Assembly (NCBI RefSeq): GCF_050948215.1
Contig: NC_135151.1
Coordinates: 22,442,720 to 22,506,719, forward strand
Direction: 5' to 3'
Origin: Halictus rubicundus
Lineage: Eukaryota; Arthropoda; Insecta; Hymenoptera; Halictidae
DNA length: 64,000 nt
Part shown: positions 23,354 to 33,465 of the stretch, piece after piece
How positions within the stretch are numbered: position 1 is the stretch's first letter
Layout: every line of letters starts with the position of its first letter
Notes under the pieces: generated by a model
What the model was told of the DNA's origin: nothing
What the model saw: the letters and a program-made list of their open reading frames with translations, nothing else
Database searches by the model: none
Made by a program: the position numbers and the translations under genes

Positions 23354-24260
23354 ATATGCAGAGTGACGAGCAAAAGTGTAAACACAGTTCGCTAGTTTTA
23401 CATAAAGCGTGATAATACAACCTATTTTTCAATTGAACGGTAAAGATTAGGTACTGATAATCACAAAGTGAATAGGATAAACAAAACATAATATTATTAG
23501 AATATTTATCGAAAATAGGGATTGAAGACAATTTTTACAGTTTTGCACTTTAATTGTGCTCGTCGAAATAAAACTTTAAATTCGTATTTTCTCCATTTTC
23601 CTTTACTTGTTTGTACTGCTTCTAGCCTGCGTGACATACTATCTATTAAATTTTTAATCATTTCCGGCTCAATTTTGTACCATTCTTGTTCTGTCCTTTT
23701 CCACAATTCATGAACACCTGAAGGTGGATTGTCACAGTTGACCGCAAATTTTCGATTGGGTTCATATCTGGACTTTGTGCTGGCCACTTCATCACAGAAA
23801 ACTTTTGATTTCCTAGTCAGGTTTTTACTATCTTTGCAGCATGCTTAGGGTCACCGTCTTGTTGTAATACTACTTCATCTTCAGCAAATTCAATAGAATT
23901 AACAACAGAAGGTAATTATTTTGCAAAATATATAAATAATGCTCTTTGCGCATGATACCTTCTATCCGAACTAAGGGACCAACACCCTTACGAGTAAAAC
24001 AACCCCAACACATAATTGAGCCACCCCCGAACTTCATAGTTTGTTTTATGCTACTCGCTTGATTACTATTTTCGGATGAAGCCCAGTACCTAGACCTTCC
24101 ATCCGATTCAAATCTATTAATTTTTGTTTCGTCTTCTCTATCTATATAATTATTGAAGCTAATAAAACCTTGGAACCGGGTGAGGCACTTCGCCTGATCG
24201 CCTCGAATAATTTCTAAATTATGCGTTGTACAAGAAATTATTTCTATAGATGTCACGTGG
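23354..24260 (-). mobile_element. 5'-truncated, broken Tc1-like transposon
   Basis: A Tc1-style terminus (agtgacgagcaaaagtgtaa) lies at about 23356. On the minus strand, fragments read DETKINRFESDGR (first Asp), GGGSIMCWGCF, QQDGDPKH (second Asp), WPAQSPDMNPIENL (Glu) and SMSRRLEAVQTSKGKW. The spacing from the second Asp to the Glu is 34 codons (DD34E), counting an internal TGA. A frameshift follows NPIENL. The N-terminal DNA-binding part and the other terminal repeat are absent. Non-functional. Confidence 0.85.
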
Positions 24261-26308
24261 TATCGAGGTGAACGTCATTCGGTGTACATGACCTCTTTGT
24301 AAGTGGAGGCGTTCGGAAGATTTGGAGGTCAATTTTGAACCTTATATTTTTGTCTTTAAAAAAAAATTATTAACCCATGCATGTCGAAAAATTGTTAGTT
24401 TATTCTTAATTTATATATCGCCGTGAAAACTTTTCTGTTGCGCTGAGGTTCTCTTGGGAATATCTAAATTAAATTATGTACTGAATTAATCGTTTCTCGA
24501 CATGCACGGGTTAATACTTAAACGCCAACGGAGGGTTCATTAGTCTTTCTAATCAAGCGGATTGGCTTTCCCGGGTGCGTTCGGATAATTCTTTAACGAC
24601 TTCTCTATATTTAAAACAAGGTTCAACAATGTTTCACTAAATGTTATCAAAATGGCGGATTTCAGATTTGTTCCTTTTGCGATAATTCGTAAAGTCATAA
24701 AAACATTTTCTCGAGAAGTTGTTCGGTACGCTTCTCTATTCCAGTGCACGGTTGTCATAAAGCTCGTACGAGATCCGAATAAATTAAACCTTGTTATTAT
24801 TGCAAAGGAATTTACATCGTCGAGGGTTCGGTGGTTCTAGAGTCAACAATTGATCCTTACAGGACTGCTAAGCAACTACTAACGGGCAAAGGGTTGAGTA
24901 AAGTCGCCCCGGGTGGTATGAACAACGATGCAACAATAGCAGAGGCACGAGGTGCTTACCGGAAGCCGGCGAGGGATTATATTAGCGTTTCTAATCAAGC
25001 GGATCAGGTTGCCCGGATGGATTCGGATAATTCTTTTCTTCGGTTTCCGTTGGCCCGGGTGTCGGTAAGCGGAATCCGGGCTCGTATCCCCGGCCCCTAA
25101 GAGGTCGAGATCTTCTGTTTCCGAGGCTTACGTACAAAGTGCATTTTGTGCATGCATGCGTGGCGGCACGGAGAGGAACAACCGACTGGAAAATTGTTGT
25201 CGCTTCGCCGGTGCATTCTACCATGGGGATCCGAGCCGGCGCGCGGCGAAACTTCGAATTGAGTTGAGGGCCACTGAAATTGGTGGTGGTATCTCAAGCT
25301 TGCGAACGACCATTTCGTTAACCTACTTATTCTATCTCCGTTCCACTAGCGGCGCCACGAGCTCCTCGAGTACCTAGTTTGTCCGCAGTTCTCCTTGCCT
25401 TCTGAAAACGCGGCCCGACTCGGCCCGACCCGGCCCGGCCCGGCCTCGTTCCGGAGGGAAATACAGTTTTCTTCTTCCCTCCGCGGATTGTTCTTTAATG
25501 ACGGGCGCGGGGTGTGTCCCGGGGGGTCGGTAAATATCCATCCCCATAAACAGCCGCGGACTTGTTAATTAGTTTAAATACCGAGCGGTGTAGAATTCCA
25601 TTTGCGAAGTTGCGCCCGGGCTATTAGTTAAGGCGGGTCCTATCGGCAAACACACCAGACGGAAGCCCGCGCGCGAGAGTTCTGTTTTGTGTGCGATCTG
25701 TCACATCAAATAGGTTTGCTGCGAGAGTCTAATCCGCAAACGTTCAAAACTTCCTACGCGGTGTGTATGTGTGTTAAACGTTACGCAGTCGCGAGGCGCG
25801 CGCGCGAGCGCAACTACGCGGGTGCTATGCCGTCACCGCATTCTTTTTTCCGCGGTGCGAGGCAAAGGCTGTGTTTAAAATAATCGGTGTCAGCGTCCGC
25901 GATGCTATACACAAATAATGAAAGTTTCTAATAGTTGCGCCGCGTTACGCGTAAAAATAGCCAGGCTACTATTTTCCACGACAACCGAACGGAAATAGGG
26001 TAGTTCTTCTAGGGAACTCTCCGTGAAAGTTTTAGCTTGACGCCCGGGGGTGTATAGACGACGAGCCTATGCTCTACGTGCGTTGGCGGCATTACACGAT
26101 CTATTCTCGGCTCCACGCTGATCTTTTTTGCACCGATATCGACCGACAATCAGTTGGCAGCCGGCAAAAGTTCTCGGATGCGCACGGCCACCGCTACGTA
26201 TGTCGCATTCAATACGGGTCATTGGATCTTCCGTGGAATCTCGATAAATTCCGAATTTCTTCCACGGGCGAACACCTAAGACATATGTATTACACCACGG
26301 CGAACGTA
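24261..26308. other. Intergenic, no supported gene
   Basis: AT-rich to about 24.9 kb, then CpG-rich. It holds a cggcccgacc-type simple repeat at about 25412-25446. A short word (ctaatcaagcggat, then tggctttcccggg or caggttgcccgga) is duplicated at about 24550 and 24992. No credible ORF is seen. Confidence 0.5.
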
Positions 26309-27596
26309 TTAGGTTGGCAGGAAAGTAATTTCGGTTTTCGCTAATAGATGGCTTTATGTTTTGTTTGATTGACTTCTGTTAACGTTGCATCTGTTTTCTT
26401 TCTGACATTTTATAACTGCATCTTTTAGGTTACCTTTGAAGCAAGTTACACGTAATTTTGATTAAAATTGTTAGTTCCGTGTCAATTTGAACATGGAGTG
26501 CGAAAACGAACATTGTAGGCACGTATTGCTTTTTTATTTCCGTAGAGGTAAAAAAGCTGCCGAGGCTCACAAAGATATATGTGAAGTTTATGGTGTGGAT
26601 TGCTTAACAGAACGCACGTGCCAGAATTGGTTTAAAAAGTTCCGTTCTAGAAATTTCTCAGTTAAAGGCGACCAACGTTCTGGTCGACCATCTGAAGTTG
26701 ATGATGACCAAATGAAAGCCATCATTGAATCGGATCGTCGTATAACTGTCCGAGAGATTGCAGACAGGTTAAATGTCTCGCATACAACTATAGAATATCG
26801 TTTAAAAAGTCTCGGAATCGTTAAGAAGCTCGATATTTGGGTTCCGCACGAATTGAAAGAAATTCACTTAACGCAACGCATCAACATATGCGATATGCGT
26901 CTCAAACGAAATGAAATCGACCCTTTTCCGAAGCGAATCATCCCTGGTGATGAGAAATGGGTTGTTTGCAATAACACAACTCGAAAACGATCATGGCCCA
27001 AGCGTGATGAATCAGCCCAAACCACACCGAAAGCTGAATTGCACCAAAAGAAGATCATGTTGTCGGTTTGGTGGGATTACAAAGGTATTGTGTATTTTGA
27101 GCTTCTCCCAAGGAACCAAACCATCAATTCAGATGTTTATTCTCGACAACTAACAAAACTGGACACAGCAATCAAAGAAAAACGGCCAGAATTGGCAAAT
27201 CGCAAAGGAATCGTGTTCCACCATGATAACGCTAGGCCACACACATCTTTGGTAACACGTGAAAAGTTATTGGAGCTTGGTTGGGAAGTGATGTCACATT
27301 CACCATACAGCCCTGACATTGCACCATCAGATTATCATTTATTCCAAAGTTTACAAAACTCTTTGAATGGTAAAACTTTCACTAATGATGATGGTCCGAA
27401 ATCGCACTTGGATCAGTTTTTCACCGAAAAGGATCAGAAGTTTTATGAGCGCGGAATTATGAAGCTACCAGAAAGATGGCAAAAGATCATAGAACAAGGT
27501 GGAAAATATTTTATTGATTAAAGTTCATTGCTTTGGTAAAAAAATTAGATTTTATTTCACCTAAAAATACCGAAATTACTTTCTTGCCAACTCCAT
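26309..27596 (+). mobile_element. Full-length mariner element (1.29 kb)
   Basis: It begins ttaggttggcaggaaagtaa after a TA at 26307. It ends with the inverse (ttactttcttgccaactcca) before a TA at 27597. About 26 of 28 terminal bases pair after a one-base offset at the extreme end. Length, TA target site and one internal ORF are all canonical for mariner. Both ends and the ORF are present, so it is a recent insertion. Confidence 0.95.
26487..27521 (+). CDS. Mariner transposase, open reading frame complete (344 aa)
   Basis: This enzyme cuts and pastes its own element at TA sites. The N-terminal paired-like helix-turn-helix region runs from about residues 10 to 110 (RHVLLFYFRRGKKAAEAHKD; ERTCQNWFKKF; GDQRSGRPSEVD; ITVREIADRLNVSHTTI). 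The linker WVPHEL is at 118-123. The catalytic triad is D155 (PGDEKW), D247 (HHDNARPH) and D282 (YSPDIAPSDYHLF). Residues 247 and 282 enclose 34 residues, the DD34D signature. Length equals the family norm (about 345). There are no stops or frameshifts. One oddity is that the residue two before D155 is Pro, where most relatives have Thr (TGDE), which might weaken activity. The helix-turn-helix and triad place it near the irritans/SETMAR-like mariners; the subfamily is inference. Confidence 0.95.
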   Translation: MNMECENEHCRHVLLFYFRRGKKAAEAHKDICEVYGVDCLTERTCQNWFKKFRSRNFSVKGDQRSGRPSEVDDDQMKAIIESDRRITVREIADRLNVSHTTIEYRLKSLGIVKKLDIWVPHELKEIHLTQRINICDMRLKRNEIDPFPKRIIPGDEKWVVCNNTTRKRSWPKRDESAQTTPKAELHQKKIMLSVWWDYKGIVYFELLPRNQTINSDVYSRQLTKLDTAIKEKRPELANRKGIVFHHDNARPHTSLVTREKLLELGWEVMSHSPYSPDIAPSDYHLFQSLQNSLNGKTFTNDDGPKSHLDQFFTEKDQKFYERGIMKLPERWQKIIEQGGKYFID

Positions 27597-27598
27597 TA

Positions 27599-28984
27599 GA
27601 TAGAGGCGGCCGATACGCGTCGCCAGACTGCAGGATTCTCTTCGCTGAAAGGTCGACGGGCCGTTGTAATACCGCTTGGTGCAAATCGCTCGCGAATTAT
27701 GCATTGTTCACCGTCCTGCGAAAAACTAAAGGCAACTTCACCGAGAGCAAATTATTAAACCTGATGCAAGAATTTCAGTTAAGAGACCTGGCCAATAATT
27801 TGCAACGTCGCGTCAAGACACCGGCCCCAAATGTATAGAGGGCGTTTGTTAATTCTGTAACCGCGTCGGTGAAATCTCGCGGGGCCGTCATTAAGCTTAC
27901 CTATTCAGCGTGAATGAGGGAAGCGGGGTGAATGATGAAGCTCGGAAGTTGAAGTAACCCTTGGGCACAGAGTTCTCGGTTCTCGGTGTGAAAGTGCAGG
28001 CAGCGTCGGCGCGCGTCAGTAAACCGGGTACGCTTTTGGTTATTGCTTGTAAAGTTGCAAAACTGACGAGCAAACGCGCAGGCGAAACAACGCCGGACAG
28101 ACAATGCGATGACAGGATTCGGCGAGAACGAGCGAACGCGCGAACCGACGCGACGCGACGAATGAACACACGAACGAACGAACGAACGAACGAATGAAAG
28201 CGTGTTTGCACGAGCGTACTCTGGCGCTCTTACAAAAGAACTGGCCGTCAATCCGAAACCGCAGCGGCCATTATCGGGCAATTTTAAACGGAAAGCCGTA
28301 GTTACGATTCCCGCGTTTTAAACTAGACGCTTGTCAAACAACGCGACAAGTTCCTCCGGTTACCGGGGGGAAGTAAGGGGGTGTGGTTCGCGTGAACACA
28401 GTATTAACGAGAGGAGCACGCTTTGGGAAGAATGGAAACACCTCCCTGTGCTCGTTTGAGACCCGAATTAAAAGTGGAGCACAGCCCGTGAATTCGAGTA
28501 ACCGTTTTTCCCTTTTCCTCCAGTCTTTTGCTACTTCGTAGGCGGCCAGGATGCACGGGAACACGCCCCGGCGAGCGAAAACGGAAAGAAAAGGAATAAA
28601 CGATCGGGCTGGCGGTGGCGGCGCACGCTACCTAAAATATCACCCGGTTGTAATGCAAGTCAGCCGAGTTATAGACATTACGCAGCAAATCTCCAATGAA
28701 ATGGTTTTAATGGATTGACCAACTGACTTGCGTTTTCTGTTTGATCGTTCGACGCGACTCGGAACGTACCTACTGTAAAAGCTGATGAAGTTAAAGGCTC
28801 GTCCGTAGGAGAGCTGAGAGTGCAGTTCCCGACGAGCTGTGTACATCGATTTTCAAAGAACCCCTTATGGCAAAAAAAGAAAAAGAAAAAATCTGTTAAG
28901 TATATGTACGCTTGCCCCGTCGTTAATTCCCGGCTCGCTTCGACGATACCGATGATAATTCGAAGCGCGGCGCAGCCACAAATA
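27599..28984. other. Intergenic, CpG-rich, no supported gene
   Basis: It includes a (GAAC)n run at about 28166-28195 and arginine-rich chance frames around it. Nothing else is identified. Confidence 0.5.
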
Positions 28985-29889
28985 TTAGGGAGACCCATAA
29001 GCAATCAATTACGCTGTCCAACAAAATCAAACGTTTTTCGAGTTTTGCAATACCCGTTGGGCGATTCTTATACGCTTCGTCATTCTAAAACCAAATCCGA
29101 AAGTAGAATTGCTAAGCAGGCAGGTATTGCAAAACAATAACCTGTGACGATAACCGTAAAACCAGCCTTCCTGACGCAAAATCCTATATTAAGAGAGCCA
29201 TGATAAATTTTTGGAATTCAAATTGGACTAACGGCGCCCAAACCAAACGACATAAAATTAAGACCAATGTCTACGAAACCCTAACCGATTCACAATGTTG
29301 TTTTTATTAAAGGAACGGTGAGAGTAAAGAAAGGACACTTCACAAAACAGTCGAGGATTCCGAATAGACAAGAAACAAGACTTTATTAATTATATCCGGA
29401 CCGAAATTACAACCGTCGATGTCAGCGTGTCGCGTATACTTGAGCACTAAAAATCTCGCCACACCGAAAATACTTCTACAGTCCGAATGCTTGAATCCTA
29501 ACTTTCTGCTGCGGGGTCAGCTCTATTTATACAAAAATTGACTGGGCGGAGGTATCCGCTAACGGGGGAAAAATCATCCCTATTCGCTAGACGACTTGGG
29601 GGAGGAGGGTCTTCTTGATCCGTGGAGGAGAAAGTCACTCCCTCAAGTCGTTTTAGTGCACTTCTAAAAAGTACGACTCCCGGAGCAGCGCGTTTACGGT
29701 ACCCTAAAATGGGCCTCTTAATTTATGGCCCCCTCGACTGGCGCAGGCCAAGGGTAGTGCCAATTGCACGGATGGCCTGCACATGTATTAGGACCCACTC
29801 TGTCCGTTCGGGGCCTTCGTTTACCATTTTATGGCCTCCTTTTCCGTAGTCATTTAGCAAACGGCGGAAAAAAGGGAAGGCCTGTTCGG

Positions 29890-30384
29890 AAAAATATGCT
29901 AGATAGTCGAGGGGCCATCTGTGCCGCTTGTAAATGCACGTGCATTTCTCACACACAACTTTCTAGGAAAGATCAGGTCGCAGCTACCCGCATCCGAACA
30001 GGTCACTCAAGATATACCCACGAATTCCTGATAACTGAACAAAGCCCACCGGAATGTACAACTTGAGCCGTGTCCAACAACATCCAACATATCCTACTCG
30101 AATGTCCTAAATTCTCTTCACAACGATCCAGATTTTCCATCGAAAATGACCTCATGACAAATTTAAACGAGAACAATATTGGAAACGTCCTTTTGTTTTT
30201 TAAATCGATTGATATATATAAAATGTTATAAATTTGTTTTCTGCTGTAACCCACCACAATGTAAATATTAATTGTAACCTTCTCTTTTATATTCAATTGT
30301 AATCGATGTGGTCGCTAATGACCTAGCTGTCAATGCGACCACTTTAAAATAAACGATATATAATAATAATAATAATAATTTTAA
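29890..30384 (+). mobile_element. 3' end of a 5'-truncated non-LTR retrotransposon
   Basis: The frame reads RKDQVAATRIRTGHSRYTHE, then PPECTT, a TGA at 30064 where the second zinc-binding Cys is expected, then NNIQHILLECPKF. It ends with TAA at 30229. This is the zinc-knuckle-like tail of LINE reverse transcriptases. The 3' UTR ends in a (TAA)n run at about 30360-30378, as in I-type LINEs. The 5' limit is uncertain; the insertion may begin near 29012. Confidence 0.75.
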
Positions 30385-30550
30385 TAATTCGTAATTAAAG
30401 TTAAATTAAATTAAATTTAATTAAAGAATTCGTTTTGCCTTTAGTTCTGTACCGATCGTTGAACAGGAAACACGTATTCTTTTACAGTTTTCGGTAAAGC
30501 AGCCTTTGTTCAAAATATTCTAAAATTTTGTTTTACAACCCTGTAATAAA

Positions 30551-31270
30551 ATGGCGGCGTCCGTACCTTCCGAGGATCATATTCGTCGTTGCATACTTTT
30601 TCATTTTCATGCGGGATTTAATGTAACAACAAAGAAAATTTCCGATGTTTATGGAGATGTATTGAAGGTCAACAAGTGTCAACGTCAGTTCAGAAGGTTT
30701 GCTGCCGGTGATTATGATCTCTCCGACATGGCCTCGAAGTGGACGACCAGTTGAATTTGATAATGACACCCTATAGTCTCTAGTGGAAGCTGATCCAAAA
30801 TTAAGTATACAAGAATTATCGGGAAGCCTTGGGTCCACATGGTCAACTATAAAAAGGCACCTACACGAAATGGGAAAAGGATATGGGTATCGCATCAATT
30901 GTCTGAGACCAACAATAATATTCGTCGATCAATTTGCACTTGATTGCTATCCAGATTTCGTAGAGATCCATTTCTTAGCAGAATCGTTACCGGGGATGAA
31001 AAATGGATTCTTTCTGATAACATAAAGCGTTCCAAGCAATGGCTTTCCGCAAATCAAACCGCAATATCAACCCCTAAACCTAGCTTATCACTTGGAAAGG
31101 TGTTACTGTGCATTTGGTGGGACTGTCGTGGCATGATTCACTTTGAGTTGTTGAAACCTGGAGAAACAGTTACTGCTCAGTTGTATTGTCAGCAATTACA
31201 ACGGCTGTGTTCAGAACTATTGAAAAAGAGGGCATCTCTAGTCCACAGAAAAGGTCCACAGAAACTCACT
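30551..31270 (+). pseudogene. Mariner transposase, N-terminal two thirds, broken
   Basis: Three frames in turn give HIRRCILFHFHAGFNVTTKK, then EADPKLSIQELSGSLGSTWS and IKRHLHEMGKG, then DPFLSRIVTGDEKWI (first catalytic Asp), LCIWWDCRGMIHFELLKPGE and VHRKGP. After VHRKGP the segment with the second catalytic Asp is deleted and QKLT follows. The reading then ends at 31270, where the duplicated block starts. At least two frameshifts and the deletion make it inactive. Confidence 0.85.
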
Positions 31271-31564
31271 CGTTCAGGAGTTCTTCTTAATCTTGGTTCG
31301 CCATTTTTCCCGTTACTCGCGTATCCGATCGACACCTGCAATTAGCAAACGAGAACATTTCAATTAGCCGCTTGTTCTGCGAACCTTAGACATCGATGAA
31401 ACGATCTATCTGGAACGATAATCGATCGATACGTAATCTCGTACTCAAGGCAGCCGATGTCTTCATCTTGAAGCGTGCGTTTCCAGAATAAATCTTTCCA
31501 CAACCGAATGGATTGCGACAAACACATCACGATAAGCGAGCTGATAAGAGCGCCGCGCGCGGAG

Positions 31565-31572
31565 TATATAAG
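31565..31572 (+). promoter_or_regulatory. TATA box of salivary-peptide gene 2
   Basis: TATATAAG occupies the same relative position as in copy 1. The proximal promoter and leader are retained intact. Confidence 0.8.
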
Positions 31573-31666
31573 GGACAGTGGCGGCAGGTGTCGTATCATA
31601 ACTCAATAAGCAAGCGAAGCGTGATTTCAAAGTTCGTACAAGTTACAGAGAAGAGAAAAGTTCGTC

Positions 31667-32068
31667 ATGTCTTCTCAGAAGCTGCTCGTCTGCTTGGCAA
31701 TAGCGGCGATCGCTGTGATCATCGGCGAAGTCTCTTCGGTGCCGCAATACCACAACTACGCCAGAAATGGCACGAACAAGTCGCATAACTTTGTCGTTGG
31801 ATACAGATCGCCTGGCGACAGGCTCGTCCTCAGGCAGAGCGTCGTCAAGTATAGCGCCTGGATGCAAGTGCAGTCTATACAGAGGACGTTCAACACCAGC
31901 AGATGGGAACGGATCACTATGGTGCAAGCACTTGATCAGAACACCAACGGCACCGGCGGTTATGTCAGCCTGCTCAGGGGTGGACCTGGATACAACAACG
32001 TCACGCTCAAGTTCACGAGCCAGAGGGGCCACGGCATCAACTTCGTCGTTCACCTCTACGCACGTTAG
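31667..32068 (+). CDS. Salivary secreted peptide-like, MBF2 family (copy 2)
   Basis: A 133-residue paralogue of the protein at 22495, about 81% identical (25 replacements by hand count). The signal peptide (MSSQKLLVCLAIAAIAVIIG, then EVSS), the three sequons, the cysteine-free mature chain and the motifs SHNFVVGYR, GDRLVLRQ, ERITMVQALDQNTNGTGGY and SQRGHG are kept. The changes include several radical ones (Q48S, G49P, K62Y, G104R, V113T, K117T, E129H in copy-1 numbering). The frame is intact and the promoter is present, so it is likely expressed. The proximal AATAAA is lost, and the next one is at 32272. It sits inside a mariner remnant. The molecular role is unknown, as for copy 1. Confidence 0.92.
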   Translation: MSSQKLLVCLAIAAIAVIIGEVSSVPQYHNYARNGTNKSHNFVVGYRSPGDRLVLRQSVVKYSAWMQVQSIQRTFNTSRWERITMVQALDQNTNGTGGYVSLLRGGPGYNNVTLKFTSQRGHGINFVVHLYAR

Positions 32069-32271
32069 GCCAACTCCAGAACCATCCTCTCGCACTTCAT
32101 TCGGCGAAAGTATTTAACTAATGCGACATTTGTTTATCCTGCCCGACGCAAGCAACGGTCCACTCGGTGTACGCATCTTTCGTTCTCTAATGTGAACTGT
32201 GTGATCGAAGTGAAACCTTAGATCCATTATTAGATCCCTGAGAGATGGGACCTTGAAACTTCAGTATTGAA

Positions 32272-32277
32272 AATAAA
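32272..32277 (+). terminator. Probable polyadenylation signal of salivary-peptide gene 2
   Basis: AATAAA in ttgaaaataaaatatt. An equivalent distal site exists in copy 1 at about 23106, but here the proximal site is gone. Confidence 0.45.
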
Positions 32278-32371
32278 ATATTAGTACCGTTATTTAACAT
32301 TCACACTGGTGCTGTTTCTTTGATCCTTTAACGGTAAGACCTTAACCCTACTGTTACTTATGTTGTCGTAA

Positions 32372-32757
32372 TTAACCCTTAGCACTGGAATGGTGACTGT
32401 GAGGCACCACTAAAAATTGCTGTATCATTATTGAAAATATTTTTCACATTAATAAATTTGTTTGTATTTATTAAGTTGCTAAACATCTCAGTATTCTACG
32501 AGTAAATTGCACCATCATCATATGCAGAGTGACGAGCAAAAGTGTAAACACACCTCGCTAGTTTTACATAAAACGTGATAATACAACCTATTTTTCAATT
32601 GAACGGTAAAGATTAGGTACTAATAATTACAAAGTGAATAGGATAAACAAAACATAATATTATTAGAATATTTTGTCGAAAATAGGGATTGAAGACAATT
32701 TTTACAGTTTTGCACTTTAATCGTGCTCATCGAAATAAAGCTTTAAACTCGTATTTT
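32372..32757. mobile_element. Duplicated TTAA-MITE fragment plus Tc1 outer end
   Basis: Same arrangement as 23206-23590: TTAAcccttagcactgg, then the Tc1 terminus agtgacgagcaaaagtgtaa. It ends in the Tc1 3' untranslated part at the duplication boundary. Confidence 0.75.
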
Positions 32758-32969
32758 TCCACCGTATTACTCCCTCTGACTATCATCTTTTCAAATCTCT
32801 GGAGCATTTGTTTAAGAAACAAAACATTCTGTAGAAGATGTAAGGAGGCACCTTCAGTCATTTTTTGCTTCACGAACCCTGTATTTCTATAAGAGAGGGA
32901 TTGAAAATTTGCGGGAAAGATGGCAAACTGTCCTCGATAATGATGGAGACTATATAATAAATTAAGAAA
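32758..32969 (+). pseudogene. Mariner transposase, C-terminal part
   Basis: It opens with DYHLFKSLEHLFKKQN, carrying the third catalytic Asp region. After shifts and stops it reads GIENLRERWQTVLDNDGDYI and ends with TAA. Its family (FY.RGIE.LPERW motif) and orientation match the 30551-31270 piece, of which it is the continuation across the inserted block. Confidence 0.8.
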
Positions 32970-33039
32970 TAAAACCTTGAATTTACTACAAAGTTTGTTT
33001 TAGATTTCAAAATAATTGATTGCTTACGGGCCCCCCTAA

Positions 33040-33199
33040 TATATGTTCCTATTCTTCGCGTTCCCCGAAACGTTTCCACCAAACAGAACCCCCGCTAATT
33101 AAAGTAATCCGACGGAACGGCGTGTCAAACGTTTCAGGCAAATTGGAGGGACCTCCAAGAAACGGTTCGCATCGTGTGTGCGCCGTGCGTATTTCTCTG

Positions 33200-33271
<72 letters not shown>

Positions 33272-33429
33272 TTATTACATTTACGCAAAAGGAGAACGGT
33301 CCCGCGGAAGAGTGCGAGACGCAAATAAAAATTTATAAAGGACCTCAAGTCCTAAGTGGTACATTTTTTTTCGAATTAAACATTCAGAAGGAACTAGGGC
33401 ACAGCCGGTTCAAGAGCTCTATGCGCACC

Positions 33430-33465
<36 letters not shown>

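Larger units (their letters stand above)
22091..23590 (+). repeat. Segmental duplication, copy 1 (ancestral)
   Basis: From cgttcaggagttcttct to ctttaaattcgtatttt this 1.5-kb block matches 31271-32757. It includes promoter, salivary-peptide gene, 3' flank, a truncated TTAA element and the outer end of a Tc1 element. At the right edge the Tc1 sequence continues uninterrupted here, whereas it stops in copy 2. That makes this the source copy. Confidence 0.93.
31271..32757 (+). repeat. Segmental duplication, copy 2 (derived), inside a mariner
   Basis: It matches 22091-23590 from cgttcaggagttcttct to ctttaaactcgtatttt. The left junction follows the mariner codons QKLT. The right junction precedes mariner codons resembling PPYYS and then DYHLF. 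No terminal repeats, poly(A) or clear target-site duplication bound the block, so it was not moved as a retrogene. The Tc1 piece ends abruptly at the right junction. Confidence 0.9.
28985..33039 (+). mobile_element. Second mariner, split by a LINE and by the salivary-peptide duplication
   Basis: The left terminus ttagggagacccataagcaa (after TA at 28983) pairs with the inverse at 33031 and before (ttgcttacgggcccccctaa, then TA at 33040), about 25 of 28 bases. Between them lie transposase parts at 30551-31270 and 32758-32969 in the same orientation and in order. They are interrupted by about 1.4 kb holding a LINE tail and by the duplicated block 31271-32757. Subtracting both insertions leaves roughly 1.15 kb, close to a mariner. 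Fragments of the same family occur at 35840, 53340 and 54120. The reconstruction is inference from termini, order and frame. Confidence 0.7.
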
